Position numbers and translations under genes: made by a program
Source: an uncultured Bacteroidia bacterium
GTDB taxonomy: Bacteria > Bacteroidota > Bacteroidia > Bacteroidales > F082
Reading direction: 5' to 3'
Assembly (NCBI GenBank): GCA_902785755.1
Contig: CACZZO010000011.1
Span: forward strand, 1-64,000
DNA: 64,000 nt
Notes under the pieces: model-generated
What the model saw: the letters and a program-made list of their open reading frames with translations, nothing else
The model's database searches: none
What the model was told of the DNA's origin: nothing
Shown: positions 7,704-17,051 of the stretch, in pieces
Position numbering within the stretch: the first letter of the stretch is position 1
How the letters are laid out: each line of letters begins with the position of its first letter

Positions 7704-9629
7704 ATGAATAACAAATCCACAAACCAAACCAAAGGCACATTTTGGAAAAACGACATTACAACACTGATACTCAGGCTTTTGTTTGCATACGCCGTCATAG
7801 TCATCCTGCAAATCGCGTTCTACATGATCGACAAGCCCTATATCGGCCACATCCACGACACTGACGAAGCTTGGCGCATCGCCAAAGGCTCTCTCGTCTT
7901 CAACACTATGTCGCTGCTTTGGACCAACTGCCTTTTCATTCTCCTCTCCATCCTACCCTTCCGCTTCCGCGAAAAAAGGCTGTATCAAGGCGTATTGTAC
8001 TGCATTTTTCTGATTACCAATACCATAGCCATCATCATCAACAGCGCGGACATAGTTTATTTCTCGTACACAATGAAGCGTGTGACTTTCGAGGAGACTC
8101 ACTTCACCACCAATAGCAACAACCTTCCCATCCTCATCGACTTTTTTCAACACAACATCCCCTTGATTATCATCTGTATAGCCCTCATCGGCCTGCTCAT
8201 CTATGGCTGGCACTACATCAAATACCAACCCACCAAAATCGAAAGCAACAAACGCTACTATATAGTCAACTCCATTGCGGCGGTGGTCGTTATTTTTCTC
8301 TGCATCAGCGGAATGAGAGGCACCTTCTACCCCAAAAAGCCGTGGGTAAAGATGGATGAGGTGGCGGCCTACTCGCCCGAAAAGTCGTGGCTCATGCTCA
8401 GCAACCCGTATTGCTTTCTGCGCTCGCTCGACAAAAGCACCGAATTTGACAATGTGGAGTATTTCCATCCTGAAGAACTCGACCAAATCTTCTCACCCAT
8501 CCACCAAACCGACAGCATCGGCCACGACTTGGGACAGCGCAACGTGTTGGTTTTCATCTTGGAAAGTTTCAGCAAGGAACATTCCAAGTTCCTCAATCCC
8601 GAACTCTACAAGCATGAATCGGGCTGCACCCCTTTCCTCGACTCGCTGATGCAAAAAGGCTACACCTTCACCCGTGCCTACGCCAACGGACTGAAGTCGA
8701 TAGAAGCAGTGCCTGCGGTATTGGCCTCCATTCCCTCATTCAAGACCTCTTTTGCCACCATGCCTGAACATTTCGGCGATTTTGAGGCCATGCCCGAAAT
8801 CCTATCCAAGCAAGGCTATCAAACCGCTTTCTTCTGCGGCAGTGAACGCAACTCTATGGGTTTTGAAGACCTCGCGCTTAAGTTCGGCGTGCAAAAATAT
8901 TTCTGCCGCGACGAATATAAGGCCGCTTATCCCGTGAACGACAGCACCATAGAGCCGTTTTGGGGTGTTTACGACATGCCTTATTTCCAATTCATGGCGG
9001 ATGAAATCGGCAAGATGCAAGAGCCTTTCTTCGCTTCGGTTTTCAACCTGACTTCGCACCATCCTTACCGCGTGCCGCCCGATTATGTCGACGTGGTTCC
9101 TCGCGGCCACACTCCCGAGCAGCGCGTGGTGGCCTATACCGACCTCTCCATCCGCAAGTTCTTCGACCGCGCAAAGGCCGAACCGTGGTTCAACAACACA
9201 ATTTTCGTCTTCGTTGCCGACCATGTGTCGCCGATTTGCCATGACCCGCACTCCTATACCATGCAAGGCCGCACCTCCATCATCGAGTTCCTCTACACGC
9301 CCGACGGCACCCTGCAAGGCTTGGACAGCACCGCAGTGCAGCAATTGGACATCATGCCCACGGTTTTGGGATTGGTGGGAAACAAGGAGCCTTACTTCGC
9401 CTTTGGCCGCGATGTGTTCAATGAGCCTGAACGCAAACCTGTGGCCTTCAATTGCATTAATCAAGTGTACCAATATATCAGCGATTCAACAGTTTTCTAC
9501 TTCGACACCGAAAAGGTGCTGAAAACCGTTGAAGGTCATGCACAAAAAAAGGATGAGGACTTTCTGAAAGCCGTGTTGCAACACTATGCCGAAAGCTTGA
9601 GCAACAAAACCTATTCGGCAAGGAAATAA
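7704..9629 (+). CDS. LTA-synthase-like sulfatase-fold membrane enzyme
   Basis: About 641 residues. The N-terminal third carries five hydrophobic helices (TLILRLLFAYAVIVILQIAF, MSLLWTNCLFILLSILPF and others), after which comes an extracytoplasmic alkaline-phosphatase-fold domain of the LtaS/COG1368 type: NVLVFILESFS near residue 278 (first metal ligand Glu), NGLKSIEAVPAVL near residue 328 (nucleophile position), TSHHPY, and FVADHVSP near residue 510 (Asp-His metal ligands). Such enzymes transfer phosphoglycerol or phosphoethanolamine groups to lipids or glycans. The nucleophile position appears to be Ser rather than the Thr of Gram-positive LtaS. The start was chosen from the promoter position. 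The gene converges on the regulator gene with one base between stop codons. Confidence 0.85.
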   Translation: MNNKSTNQTKGTFWKNDITTLILRLLFAYAVIVILQIAFYMIDKPYIGHIHDTDEAWRIAKGSLVFNTMSLLWTNCLFILLSILPFRFREKRLYQGVLYCIFLITNTIAIIINSADIVYFSYTMKRVTFEETHFTTNSNNLPILIDFFQHNIPLIIICIALIGLLIYGWHYIKYQPTKIESNKRYYIVNSIAAVVVIFLCISGMRGTFYPKKPWVKMDEVAAYSPEKSWLMLSNPYCFLRSLDKSTEFDNVEYFHPEELDQIFSPIHQTDSIGHDLGQRNVLVFILESFSKEHSKFLNPELYKHESGCTPFLDSLMQKGYTFTRAYANGLKSIEAVPAVLASIPSFKTSFATMPEHFGDFEAMPEILSKQGYQTAFFCGSERNSMGFEDLALKFGVQKYFCRDEYKAAYPVNDSTIEPFWGVYDMPYFQFMADEIGKMQEPFFASVFNLTSHHPYRVPPDYVDVVPRGHTPEQRVVAYTDLSIRKFFDRAKAEPWFNNTIFVFVADHVSPICHDPHSYTMQGRTSIIEFLYTPDGTLQGLDSTAVQQLDIMPTVLGLVGNKEPYFAFGRDVFNEPERKPVAFNCINQVYQYISDSTVFYFDTEKVLKTVEGHAQKKDEDFLKAVLQHYAESLSNKTYSARK

Positions 9630-9630
9630 C

Positions 9631-10386
9631 TCAACTGGAGAACCAGTGCTTGAACTCTGCCACACGAGCCTTGCTGACGATAATCTTCTCCGGCACCTCT
9701 ACGTTAAGGTTGATGGACAATTTGTTGCCAAACCAGATGGATACATCCTTGATGGCCATGCGTGAGACCACAAACTGACGGTTGGCACGGAAGAAAAGCT
9801 GCGGGTCGAGCTTGGCCAACAGGTCGTCCAAGGTGTGGGTCAGGTAATAGTTCTTGTGTTCAAACGTCACCAACTTCACCGCCTTGGCATCAATGTAAGC
9901 ATAAGCGATGTCTTTGGCGGCAAGGGGAACCAACTTGTCGCGTTCAGGAAGCAGGAAATAGTTCTTGTGCTTGTTTTTCCCGGCCAATTGAGACAAAAGC
10001 CTTTCGATTTGCTCGGAATTGATATGGGTTTCCGACAAGGTGTGGTACTTGTTCATGGCACGTTCCAAGGCCTCCTTGCTGATGGGTTTCAGCAAATAGT
10101 CGATGCTGTTCACCTCGAAAGCCTTCAAAGCGTATTCATCATAGGCCGTGGTGAAAATGACCGGGCAAGTGATGTCGACCCTCTCGAAAATGGCAAACGA
10201 GGAGCCGTCGGCCAAATGGATGTCCATAAAGACAAGGTCGGGCATGGTGTTTTCTTCGAACCATGCCACGCTATCCTCGATGGATTCAAGTGTAGCAACG
10301 ATTTCGATAGTGGGGCTGACCTCTCCAAGCAACTTCCTAAGCGTTGTGGCGGCCATGATTTCGTCTTCGATTATCAGTGCTTTCAT
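9631..10386 (-). CDS. LytTR-type response regulator
   Basis: 251 residues. The receiver domain (residues 1-120) has the acidic pair near residues 8-9 (EDE), the phosphoacceptor Asp in LVFMDIHLADG near residue 55, and the conserved Thr and Lys (FTTAYDEYA, LLKPI). The C-terminal LytTR DNA-binding domain (about residues 150-250) contains FFRANRQFVVSR and KLSINLNVEVPEKIIVSKARV. It ends the efflux operon and lies 4 nt after the histidine kinase gene, so the pair is a two-component system probably controlling the efflux pump and envelope stress. The target site is not visible. Confidence 0.95.
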   Translation of the reverse strand: MKALIIEDEIMAATTLRKLLGEVSPTIEIVATLESIEDSVAWFEENTMPDLVFMDIHLADGSSFAIFERVDITCPVIFTTAYDEYALKAFEVNSIDYLLKPISKEALERAMNKYHTLSETHINSEQIERLLSQLAGKNKHKNYFLLPERDKLVPLAAKDIAYAYIDAKAVKLVTFEHKNYYLTHTLDDLLAKLDPQLFFRANRQFVVSRMAIKDVSIWFGNKLSINLNVEVPEKIIVSKARVAEFKHWFSS

Positions 10387-10390
10387 AGTG

Positions 10391-11485
10391 TTAATCGTTT
10401 AGTTTAAGGGGCAAAGTTACTCTAAAAATCGTTCCATCGTCAAAAATTTCAACATTTTCGTTCCATTTTATTCGATAACGTTCAGCCAAATTGGCCAATC
10501 CGATTCCCGTTCCCTCTTCCTTCCCAATTTTTGGCTGTATTTTATTGCTGATTATCAAATGGTTATCATCGTCGGTATAAACATGTACCGTCAACGGCTG
10601 TTTCGACGAAATGACATTGTGCTTGATGGCATTTTCTATCAGTCCTTGGATGGAAAGCGGCAGCACATGGTAGTTGTCGTACTTGTCGTGGTCGATGTGG
10701 TGGTCGAAAACGAGGTTGTCGCCATAGCGCATCTTCATCATCTTGCAATAGGAGCGGGCGCATTTCAGCTCTTCGGCCAAAGTCGCCACCTCATTGTTCT
10801 GCAAAGAAGAGCGCAACACCACCGAAAGTTGCTGGACAAAATCACCTGCCTTGTCGACATCCACATCAATGAGCGACTTCAGTGTGTTCAACGAATTGAA
10901 GAGGAAATGCGGGTCCATTTGGTTTTTCAAGGATTCGTAACGCGAGTTGAGGTTCTCGGCCCGAAGGGTTTCGTTCTCGACGGCAACCAAATTCTCAAGA
11001 TACATCGAGCGCAAAAGATAACTGATCATGATGGGAAGGACAATCATCGGCATATCACCCAACCAGCATCTATAAATGTGGCCGAAAGAAAGCCCAGGAT
11101 GAAACCCCGGAGGAGGTGTAGGAGGTGCCCAAAACACATGGTTCAGCAAAGTAATCAAAGTGCTGATAACCAGACCTATCAGCACCGAACCAACGACATT
11201 GGCCATCACCTCATCGCGCTTCAACTTGAACGGATAGCCCAAAGCAACCCGCTCATAAAGGAACAAAAGGAAGGCCATGATAAAACTGAACACGATGTTG
11301 ACCGAAACAATGACCCAATAAGGAGACCTGTACTCCACGGGCGGGATAACGGGCAACATAGGACGGCTGAAATAACGCTTGAGGACAAACAGCACATAGA
11401 AACCCACCGTGATGGCTAACGAAATGAACGCTATCCTCTTGATAGGCAGATAACTGTTTACATTATTCTTTTCATTTTTATTCAT
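10391..11485 (-). CDS. LytS-type sensor histidine kinase
   Basis: About 364 residues. Four transmembrane helices occupy residues 15-165, followed by a short coiled coil and the His_kinase domain (NQMDPHFLFNSLNTLKSLI; phosphoacceptor His near residue 192). The ATPase domain has an N box (LIENAIKHN) and a degenerate G box (GTGIGLANLAERY). There is no large periplasmic sensor domain, so it probably senses membrane state or the neighbouring transporter. The ATG at 11485 overlaps the permease stop by 8 nt; the ATG at 11497 is also possible. It forms a pair with the LytTR regulator downstream. Confidence 0.93.
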   Translation of the reverse strand: MNKNEKNNVNSYLPIKRIAFISLAITVGFYVLFVLKRYFSRPMLPVIPPVEYRSPYWVIVSVNIVFSFIMAFLLFLYERVALGYPFKLKRDEVMANVVGSVLIGLVISTLITLLNHVFWAPPTPPPGFHPGLSFGHIYRCWLGDMPMIVLPIMISYLLRSMYLENLVAVENETLRAENLNSRYESLKNQMDPHFLFNSLNTLKSLIDVDVDKAGDFVQQLSVVLRSSLQNNEVATLAEELKCARSYCKMMKMRYGDNLVFDHHIDHDKYDNYHVLPLSIQGLIENAIKHNVISSKQPLTVHVYTDDDNHLIISNKIQPKIGKEEGTGIGLANLAERYRIKWNENVEIFDDGTIFRVTLPLKLND

Positions 11486-12698
11486 AGCGCAAAGCATTAA
11501 TCGGGTCGGTGCGCGAGGCCTTCAAAGCGGGGAAGAATCCGGCGATAAGGCCCAAAATGGCGCACGAAACAAAGGAAATGACCATCCAAAGCACATTGAC
11601 GACATAGGGCAGCGACATGGCCATCGAAACCACGTATGACAGCAACAAGCCCAACAAAAGGCCAATCACGCCACCTATCAAACTGAGAATCATGCTCTCG
11701 GTGAGGAACTGCATCAGAATGGCGGCGTTTTTTGCGCCGATAGACATGCGCAGGCCGATTTCCTTGGTGCGCTCGGTCACGGTGACATACATGATGTTCA
11801 TAATGCCAATGACACCTACAAGCAACGAAATCAGGGCGATGGCCACCAAAACGGTGGTTATCATGCCCGTCATCGACGACATCATTTCGAGCATTTCCTG
11901 CTGGGTGCGCACCTCGAAGTCGTCGTTGCCACCTTCGGGAATTTTGTGGGAGGCACGAAGGATGCTTTCGACCTCCTCCACAGCGGCTTCGGCCACGTTT
12001 TCAGAGGCCGCCGAACACACAATCTGCTGGATATAATCGACACCCAACATGCGCTTTTGCACGGTGCTGTAAGGCATCACGACGAGGTCGTCTTGGTCCA
12101 TGCCCATGCCATTTTGACCCTTTTCCTTCAGCGTTCCAATGACCTTGAAGGGCATGTTGCCCACGCGGATGGTCTTGCCGATGGGGTCTTCGCCCTCGTC
12201 AAACAGCTCTTTCACAATGGTTTGGCCTATCAAGCCGACCTTGGCGTACTTTTTCACATCCTCATCGGTGAAATTTACGCCCGTGGCAATCTCGTACTTC
12301 CTGATTTCCAAGTAGTCAGGCGAGCCGCCATAGACCGTCCCCGACCAGTTTTTGGAACCGTTCACCAATTGTCCGCCGCTGTTCACCACGGGGCTGACCA
12401 TCGTGATGTTTTTGGCGTTTTTGGCAATCAAATCGCAGTCTTTCACCTTCAACGATTGCACATTGGTAGAACCCATGCTGACGCCGCCTCGCCTTTGGTT
12501 GGCACGCATCACCATGATTAGGTTGGTGCCCATATCGGAAAGTTGGTTGGCAGTGCTTTGCTTCAGACCTTCGCCCAAGTTGACCACCGCGATAACAGCA
12601 GCAATGCCAATGACGATGCCAAGCATGGAAAGAGCCGAGCGCGTTTTGTTGCGCAATAGGGCTTTTGCCGAGATTCGTATGAGATTAAGTATATCCAA
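11478..12698 (-). CDS. MacB-like ABC transporter permease
   Basis: 406 residues. One N-terminal helix (SALSMLGIVIGIAAVIAVVNLG), a MacB periplasmic core domain (residues 45-265), then three C-terminal helices of the FtsX fold (TTVLVALALI-like, GLLLGLLLSYVVS, FVSCAILGLIAGFFPA) and the typical ending KASRTDPINALRYE. The only usable start is TTG; it follows directly after a TAAACTCT repeat (see that entry). With the ATPase, adaptor and TolC it forms a tripartite export system for small molecules, peptides or lipoproteins. The exact substrate cannot be read from sequence. Confidence 0.93.
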   Translation of the reverse strand: MDILNLIRISAKALLRNKTRSALSMLGIVIGIAAVIAVVNLGEGLKQSTANQLSDMGTNLIMVMRANQRRGGVSMGSTNVQSLKVKDCDLIAKNAKNITMVSPVVNSGGQLVNGSKNWSGTVYGGSPDYLEIRKYEIATGVNFTDEDVKKYAKVGLIGQTIVKELFDEGEDPIGKTIRVGNMPFKVIGTLKEKGQNGMGMDQDDLVVMPYSTVQKRMLGVDYIQQIVCSAASENVAEAAVEEVESILRASHKIPEGGNDDFEVRTQQEMLEMMSSMTGMITTVLVAIALISLLVGVIGIMNIMYVTVTERTKEIGLRMSIGAKNAAILMQFLTESMILSLIGGVIGLLLGLLLSYVVSMAMSLPYVVNVLWMVISFVSCAILGLIAGFFPALKASRTDPINALRYE

Positions 12699-12701
12699 TG
12701 T

Positions 12702-12734
12702 GAGTTGAGAGTTTAGGGTTTAGAGTTTAGAGTT
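12702..12734 (-). repeat. TAAACTCT repeat abutting a TTG start
   Basis: Read on the minus strand this is a series of TAAACTC / TAAACCC units ending 4-5 nt before the TTG start of the permease. A second copy, in the same orientation relative to its gene, precedes the TTG start of hemW at 17107-17136. Confidence 0.75.
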
Positions 12735-13482
12735 AATAATCGTTTTCTATGGGTAGGGCGGCCAGGGCTTCGGCTGCCGATTTGGTCGCGACAGGTTCAT
12801 CACGGAGGATGTGACCGTCGCGAAGGAAGATGGTTCTGCTTGTAAACACTGCAATATCAGACTCGTGCGTCACAAAAGCGATGGTCTTGCCTTGCTCGTG
12901 CAGGCTCTGGAAAAGGCTCATGATTTCGTATGAAGTGCGCGTGTCAAGGTTGCCTGTGGCTTCATCGGCCAGCACAATGACAGGGTCGTTCACCAAGGCG
13001 CGGGCGATGGCCACACGCTGTTGTTGGCCGCCCGAAAGCTGGTTGGGCATGTGACCCATACGGTCTTTCAGGCCGACGAGTTCCAAGGCATGCTGCGCCT
13101 TTTCGTGGCGTTCCTTATGCGAAATGTCAGGGTTATAGACCAATGGCAACTCCACATTTTCCAAGGCCGAAGTGCGCGGCAAGAGATTATACGACTGGAA
13201 CACAAAGCCAATCTTGCGGTTGCGGATGTCCGACAGCTCGTTTTTCGTGCGCTCCCTGACGGAAATGCCATCAATGAAATATTCGCCCGAAGTGGGCTGG
13301 TCAAGGCAACCGAGAATATTCAGCAAAGTCGACTTGCCACTGCCCGACGAGCCCATGATGCTCACAAACTCGCCTTCGCAAATATCGAAACTGACACCTT
13401 TCAGCGCGTGAACTTCCTCACTACCAACGATAAACGTCCGTTTGAGGTTCTCAACCTTGATGATGGATTGCTTCTCGTTCAT
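12733..13482 (-). CDS. ABC transporter ATP-binding protein (MacB/LolD type)
   Basis: 249 residues. Walker A GSSGSGKST near residue 44, Q loop FVFQSYNLLP, signature LSGGQQQRVAIARAL near residue 144, Walker B VIVLADEATGNLD and switch His (FVTHE) are all intact. The family energises MacB-type permeases and mechanotransmission of substrates through TolC. It lies between the adaptor (11 nt upstream) and the permease (34 nt downstream), the latter gap being filled by a repeat. Confidence 0.96.
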   Translation of the reverse strand: MNEKQSIIKVENLKRTFIVGSEEVHALKGVSFDICEGEFVSIMGSSGSGKSTLLNILGCLDQPTSGEYFIDGISVRERTKNELSDIRNRKIGFVFQSYNLLPRTSALENVELPLVYNPDISHKERHEKAQHALELVGLKDRMGHMPNQLSGGQQQRVAIARALVNDPVIVLADEATGNLDTRTSYEIMSLFQSLHEQGKTIAFVTHESDIAVFTSRTIFLRDGHILRDEPVATKSAAEALAALPIENDY

Positions 13483-13493
13483 AGCGGCAGACG

Positions 13494-14732
13494 TTATTTT
13501 TTCTGTTGCTGGTTGTTGTTCCTGTTTCTTCCGGGAGGGCCGGGCATGAAGGGGTTCTCGCCTTTCTTCACTTCCTTTTCCTTCGCCACAAACTGCGCCG
13601 AAAGCACGACGGAATCGCCAGCCTGCACACCTTGTTCTATAATCTTGTACGCACCATCACTCATACCCACCTTAACAGGACGCGGCATCATCTGGTCGCC
13701 GTTTTTCAGCCATACCATTGAGCGATCCGATTGCTTTCCTTCTTGCATCTTTGGCGGCTCAGGGCGTTGGCCTTCAGGCTTTTCGGGCTTGCGCAAAGCC
13801 TTCAATACCTGCTCGTCGGGCGTAAAGTTGAAGGCCTCAGCAGGCACGGCCAAACCCGTCTGCTCCTCAGTGACGATGGTCACGCTGGCTGTCATGCCAG
13901 GGAAGAGCTTCTGGTCAGGATTGGGCGCATCAATGATGACGGTATAGGTCACCACATTGCTCGTGGTGGTCGGTTTCATTCGGATTTGGTTCACTGTGCC
14001 GTTAAACACATCGTCCATGTAGGCATCAACGGTAAAAGTCACCTTCTGCCCCACTTTCACCTGCCCGATGTCGGCTTCATCCACATCGGCTTCCACCTGC
14101 ATTTTGGTCAGGTCGTTGGCCAAGGTGAACAGCGTCGGCGTGCTGAACGAGGCGGCCACCGTTTGGCCTACCTCAACGGCGCGGTCGAGCACAATGCCAT
14201 CGATGGGCGAATAGATTTCGGCGTAGCCCAAATCCACCAAGGCTTGGTCGTAGGCGGCTTGCGCGTTCTTTTTACTCATTTGCGCCTGAGTATAAGTGTT
14301 TTGCGCATCCTGATAGGCGGCAAGCGTGGCTGCATTCGCCTCGTAAAGTTGCTTGGTGCGCTCGAATGTGAGTTTGGCGTAATTCAACTGGCTCTCAGAG
14401 GAAGTGAGTGAGGCTTTGGCTCGGCTAACATTCTGATTGAGCGTCAATTTGTCCAATTCGGCGAGCAACTCACCTTTTTTCACCACATCGTTGAAATCGA
14501 CATAAATCTTTTCCACCTTGCCCGACACCTGCGTACCAACCTCGACGGTTTCGACCGGCTCAATGGTACCCGTTGCCGTGACAGTATTCTCAACGGTGTA
14601 TTCCGCAACCACATGCGTGCGAATGATTAATTCCTTGTTCGCTGATTTCGTTGCCTTTACAATCAGAATTGCTGCGATGGCCACCGCAATGATTCCGAGG
14701 ATAACCAGCCAGATTTTTCTTTTCTTTTTCAT
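13494..14732 (-). CDS. MacA/HlyD-type periplasmic adaptor
   Basis: 412 residues from the ATG that gives MKKKRKIWLVILGIIAVAIAA, an uncleaved membrane anchor. The lipoyl/biotinyl halves are at GTQVSGKVEKIYVDFNDVV near residue 65 and YSPIDGIVLDRAVEVGQTV near residue 180, separated by an alpha hairpin rich in Ala, Gln and Lys; then come beta-barrel and membrane-proximal domains. The C-terminus is unusually Pro, Arg and Asn rich (GPPGRNRNNNQQQ). It links the inner membrane MacB-like pump to TolC. A palindromic repeat sits in the 80-nt gap between it and the tolC gene. Confidence 0.94.
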   Translation of the reverse strand: MKKKRKIWLVILGIIAVAIAAILIVKATKSANKELIIRTHVVAEYTVENTVTATGTIEPVETVEVGTQVSGKVEKIYVDFNDVVKKGELLAELDKLTLNQNVSRAKASLTSSESQLNYAKLTFERTKQLYEANAATLAAYQDAQNTYTQAQMSKKNAQAAYDQALVDLGYAEIYSPIDGIVLDRAVEVGQTVAASFSTPTLFTLANDLTKMQVEADVDEADIGQVKVGQKVTFTVDAYMDDVFNGTVNQIRMKPTTTSNVVTYTVIIDAPNPDQKLFPGMTASVTIVTEEQTGLAVPAEAFNFTPDEQVLKALRKPEKPEGQRPEPPKMQEGKQSDRSMVWLKNGDQMMPRPVKVGMSDGAYKIIEQGVQAGDSVVLSAQFVAKEKEVKKGENPFMPGPPGRNRNNNQQQKK

Positions 14733-14762
14733 TATATAAAGTTTTCGATGTTGTGTCGGCGT

Positions 14763-14803
14763 TTCGACAAGCTCAACGACCTTAGACCCCTGAGCCTGTC
14801 GAA
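14763..14803. repeat. dispersed palindrome (TTCGACAAGCTCA / TGAGCCTGTCGAA)
   Basis: Two 13-bp arms differing at one position are separated by 15 nt. One arm, in the form CCTGAGC(C/T)TGTCGAAGGG, recurs at 19191-19214 and 51651-51674. All three copies lie in intergenic DNA. This is a REP-like element. Confidence 0.8.
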
Positions 14804-14813
14804 GGGCCAACTA

Positions 14814-16109
14814 TTATAATGTAATCTTCTTGCCCATGTAAATGTCCAAAATCTTGCGTTTCATCACCAAGGAATACTTGTTCTGGATATAGGAATTGAG
14901 CGCGTTCAAATAATTGTTCTGCTGCTGCAACAAATCCACCGTTGTGATTGTACCGTATTGATATTGAATGTTATAGGCATTGAAACTCTTGCTATAGGCG
15001 TTCTCCTTTACCTGCGCGACCTTGTAGGCATTGTAGGCCGAAACCACATCACGGTAGGATTGCACAATCGTTTGTCGCACAGTCAATTGCGATTGTTCGT
15101 AATCCAATTGAGCCTGTTCGAGGGCAATGCGGCTTTTCTTCACATTGGCCTTGGTTTGGCCACGGCTGTAAATCGGGATGCTCATCGAAACGCCAACGGA
15201 TTCGGTCGGCTTGCCGTACCATTGCTTGTTGCCGTCGCCGTCAAAGGACAGCACGCCCATGCCCACATTGGCATTAGCCGAAATGGACGGGAAATAGTTG
15301 CCCCGCGCCAAATCGACACTTTTTTCGGCGAGGCGGATGTCATAGTCGCAGATGCGAAGGTCAGGCATGTAATCCATAGCCAAATCAATGGCTTCCTGCT
15401 CGGTCGGCAAGGTTGTATTCAGGTTGTCAAGGTTGTCCGTATCAGGCGAGATAATTTCAAGATCATCAGTCGGGTTCATCGAGAGCAAGACCTTCAAATC
15501 CAGCAGGTTATTCTCGATATTGATGCGTGTGTCGACCACATTGTTCGAATCGCTGTAGTATTGCGCCTCAAGCAAAAGCAAATCGCTTTCAAGGATGGAT
15601 CCTACCTTGTAGCGTGTGCGTCCTTGCTTCAATTGCTCCCGACTTGTATTCAGCACTTCCTGCTGGTAATTCAGCAATTCCTGATTGCCGAGAATGGTGA
15701 GGAAACTCTGCAAAATCTGCGTAGTCAACTGATTGTCATAGCGTTCCAACTGAACCTCGTTGCGTTCCACATTGAGGCGGTTCTGCTCAATCGTGTTGTT
15801 GATGTTGCCGCCTTGGTAAATCGTCACATTGGAGCCTACGCCCACATTGCCCGAAACCGACCAGCCATTGTCATTGTTCGAGAAATTCTCTCCAAATGAA
15901 GCACTTACACTCGGCAATCGTTGCTGTTTCGACTGCTCGTAGGTCGTGGCCAACGATTCCCCCGTCAGTTCCATCGACTTGCGCTCGTTGCTGTTGGCGA
16001 AGGCGAAACGGATGCAATCCTCAAGCGAAAAACGATAGGATTTTGGCTCTTGCGCCATGCCCGAAAAGACAAGCGACAAAAGCAAGGCAATGGCCGACAA
16101 CTTCTTCAT
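14814..16109 (-). CDS. TolC-family outer membrane efflux protein
   Basis: 431 residues. The signal peptide MKKLSAIALLLSLVFSGMA is followed by Gln. Two OEP repeats with long coiled coils: residues about 40-210 (ESLATTYEQSKQQRLPSVSA...) and 240-425 (DLRICDYDIRLAEKSVDLARG...). The second Pro-containing PSISANANVG stretch matches the equatorial domain of TolC. It is the first gene of the efflux operon; a -7 box TATTTTTG lies 32-39 nt upstream. An ATG three codons earlier is also possible. Confidence 0.95.
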   Translation of the reverse strand: MKKLSAIALLLSLVFSGMAQEPKSYRFSLEDCIRFAFANSNERKSMELTGESLATTYEQSKQQRLPSVSASFGENFSNNDNGWSVSGNVGVGSNVTIYQGGNINNTIEQNRLNVERNEVQLERYDNQLTTQILQSFLTILGNQELLNYQQEVLNTSREQLKQGRTRYKVGSILESDLLLLEAQYYSDSNNVVDTRINIENNLLDLKVLLSMNPTDDLEIISPDTDNLDNLNTTLPTEQEAIDLAMDYMPDLRICDYDIRLAEKSVDLARGNYFPSISANANVGMGVLSFDGDGNKQWYGKPTESVGVSMSIPIYSRGQTKANVKKSRIALEQAQLDYEQSQLTVRQTIVQSYRDVVSAYNAYKVAQVKENAYSKSFNAYNIQYQYGTITTVDLLQQQNNYLNALNSYIQNKYSLVMKRKILDIYMGKKITL

Positions 16110-16140
16110 ATCCAGCATAACTCCTTGTTATTTAGAATCG

Positions 16141-16148
16141 CAAAAATA
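16141..16148 (-). promoter_or_regulatory. -7 box of the efflux operon
   Basis: TATTTTTG on the minus strand, 32 nt before the tolC start. It is divergent from the aquaporin promoter 45 nt away, so the two transcripts share an approximately 200-nt control region. Confidence 0.5.
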
Positions 16149-16190
16149 GAAAAAAACATTTTTTTATTGCGACAACTAAATGCAAAAAAA

Positions 16191-16220
16191 TTGCTTGCTG
16201 AAAAGTTTTTCGTATTTTTG
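16191..16220 (+). promoter_or_regulatory. aquaporin promoter
   Basis: TTG (16191-16193), 19 nt, TATTTTTG (16213-16220): a textbook Bacteroidota sigma-ABfr promoter. The leader to the start codon is about 80 nt. Confidence 0.7.
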
Positions 16221-16306
16221 CACAATTCAAAAGAACCATAAATATGGTGGTTTCGGTCGAACTCAATCATTTAATTAACTAATAACTCATTAAATTTCAA
16301 AAAGTT

Positions 16307-17032
16307 ATGAAAACGAGTAACAAATTCTTCGCCGAACTGTTCGGCACATTCGTTTTGGTATTCGGAGGCTGCGGCACTGCACTCTTCGGACATGTCGGTT
16401 TCCTTGGCGTATCCATCGCCTTCGGTTTGACTGTGGTGGCTATGGCCTACGGCATCGGTCACATTTCGGGCGCGCACCTCAATCCCGCCGTCAGTTTTGG
16501 CGTGTGGGCCAATGGTCGCATGAGCCTGAAAGAAATGCTTTGCTATTGGGCTGCCCAGTTCATCGGCGGCATCATTGCCGGTGCTTTGCTCCTCGTGATT
16601 TGGAATGCCACTGGCGCTGGCGATACCGGCGTTTTCGCTTCCAACGGCTTTGGTGAAGCTTTCCAGAAAGCCTGCGGCGGTGCCGAAACGGGCTATCAGG
16701 CCATTTCCACTGGTGGTGCCTTCCTCGTTGAGTGCCTGCTGACCTTCGTGTTCCTGATGGTCATCCTCGGCGTCACCGACAGCAGCCACGCCAACGGCAA
16801 GTTCGGCGGTTTGGCCATCGGCCTCACCTTGGTGCTGATCCACCTCATCAGCATCCCGCTGACCAACACTTCAGTCAACCCCGCCCGTTCACTTGGCGTT
16901 GCCCTGTTCTCCAACTGCGGCAGTACTTGGAGCGCTATGGGGCAGGTGTGGCTCTTCATCGTTGCCCCGCTCGTGGGTGCCTGCCTCGCTGGTTTGGCCT
17001 ACAAGTGCCTCGCTGGCTGCAAGAAAAACTGA
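16307..17032 (+). CDS. aquaporin (MIP family water/glycerol channel)
   Basis: 241 residues, six transmembrane helices. Both NPA motifs are present: GAHLNPAVSFG near residue 64 and SVNPARSLGVALF near residue 190; the Arg after the second NPA is the selectivity-filter Arg. The His in the region LIHLISIPLTN and the small residues favour the water-selective AqpZ type, but glycerol transport cannot be excluded. It acts in the inner membrane in osmotic balance. A single-gene transcript with its own promoter and terminator. Confidence 0.93.
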   Translation: MKTSNKFFAELFGTFVLVFGGCGTALFGHVGFLGVSIAFGLTVVAMAYGIGHISGAHLNPAVSFGVWANGRMSLKEMLCYWAAQFIGGIIAGALLLVIWNATGAGDTGVFASNGFGEAFQKACGGAETGYQAISTGGAFLVECLLTFVFLMVILGVTDSSHANGKFGGLAIGLTLVLIHLISIPLTNTSVNPARSLGVALFSNCGSTWSAMGQVWLFIVAPLVGACLAGLAYKCLAGCKKN

Positions 17033-17051
17033 CTTTGATTAATATTAATAG

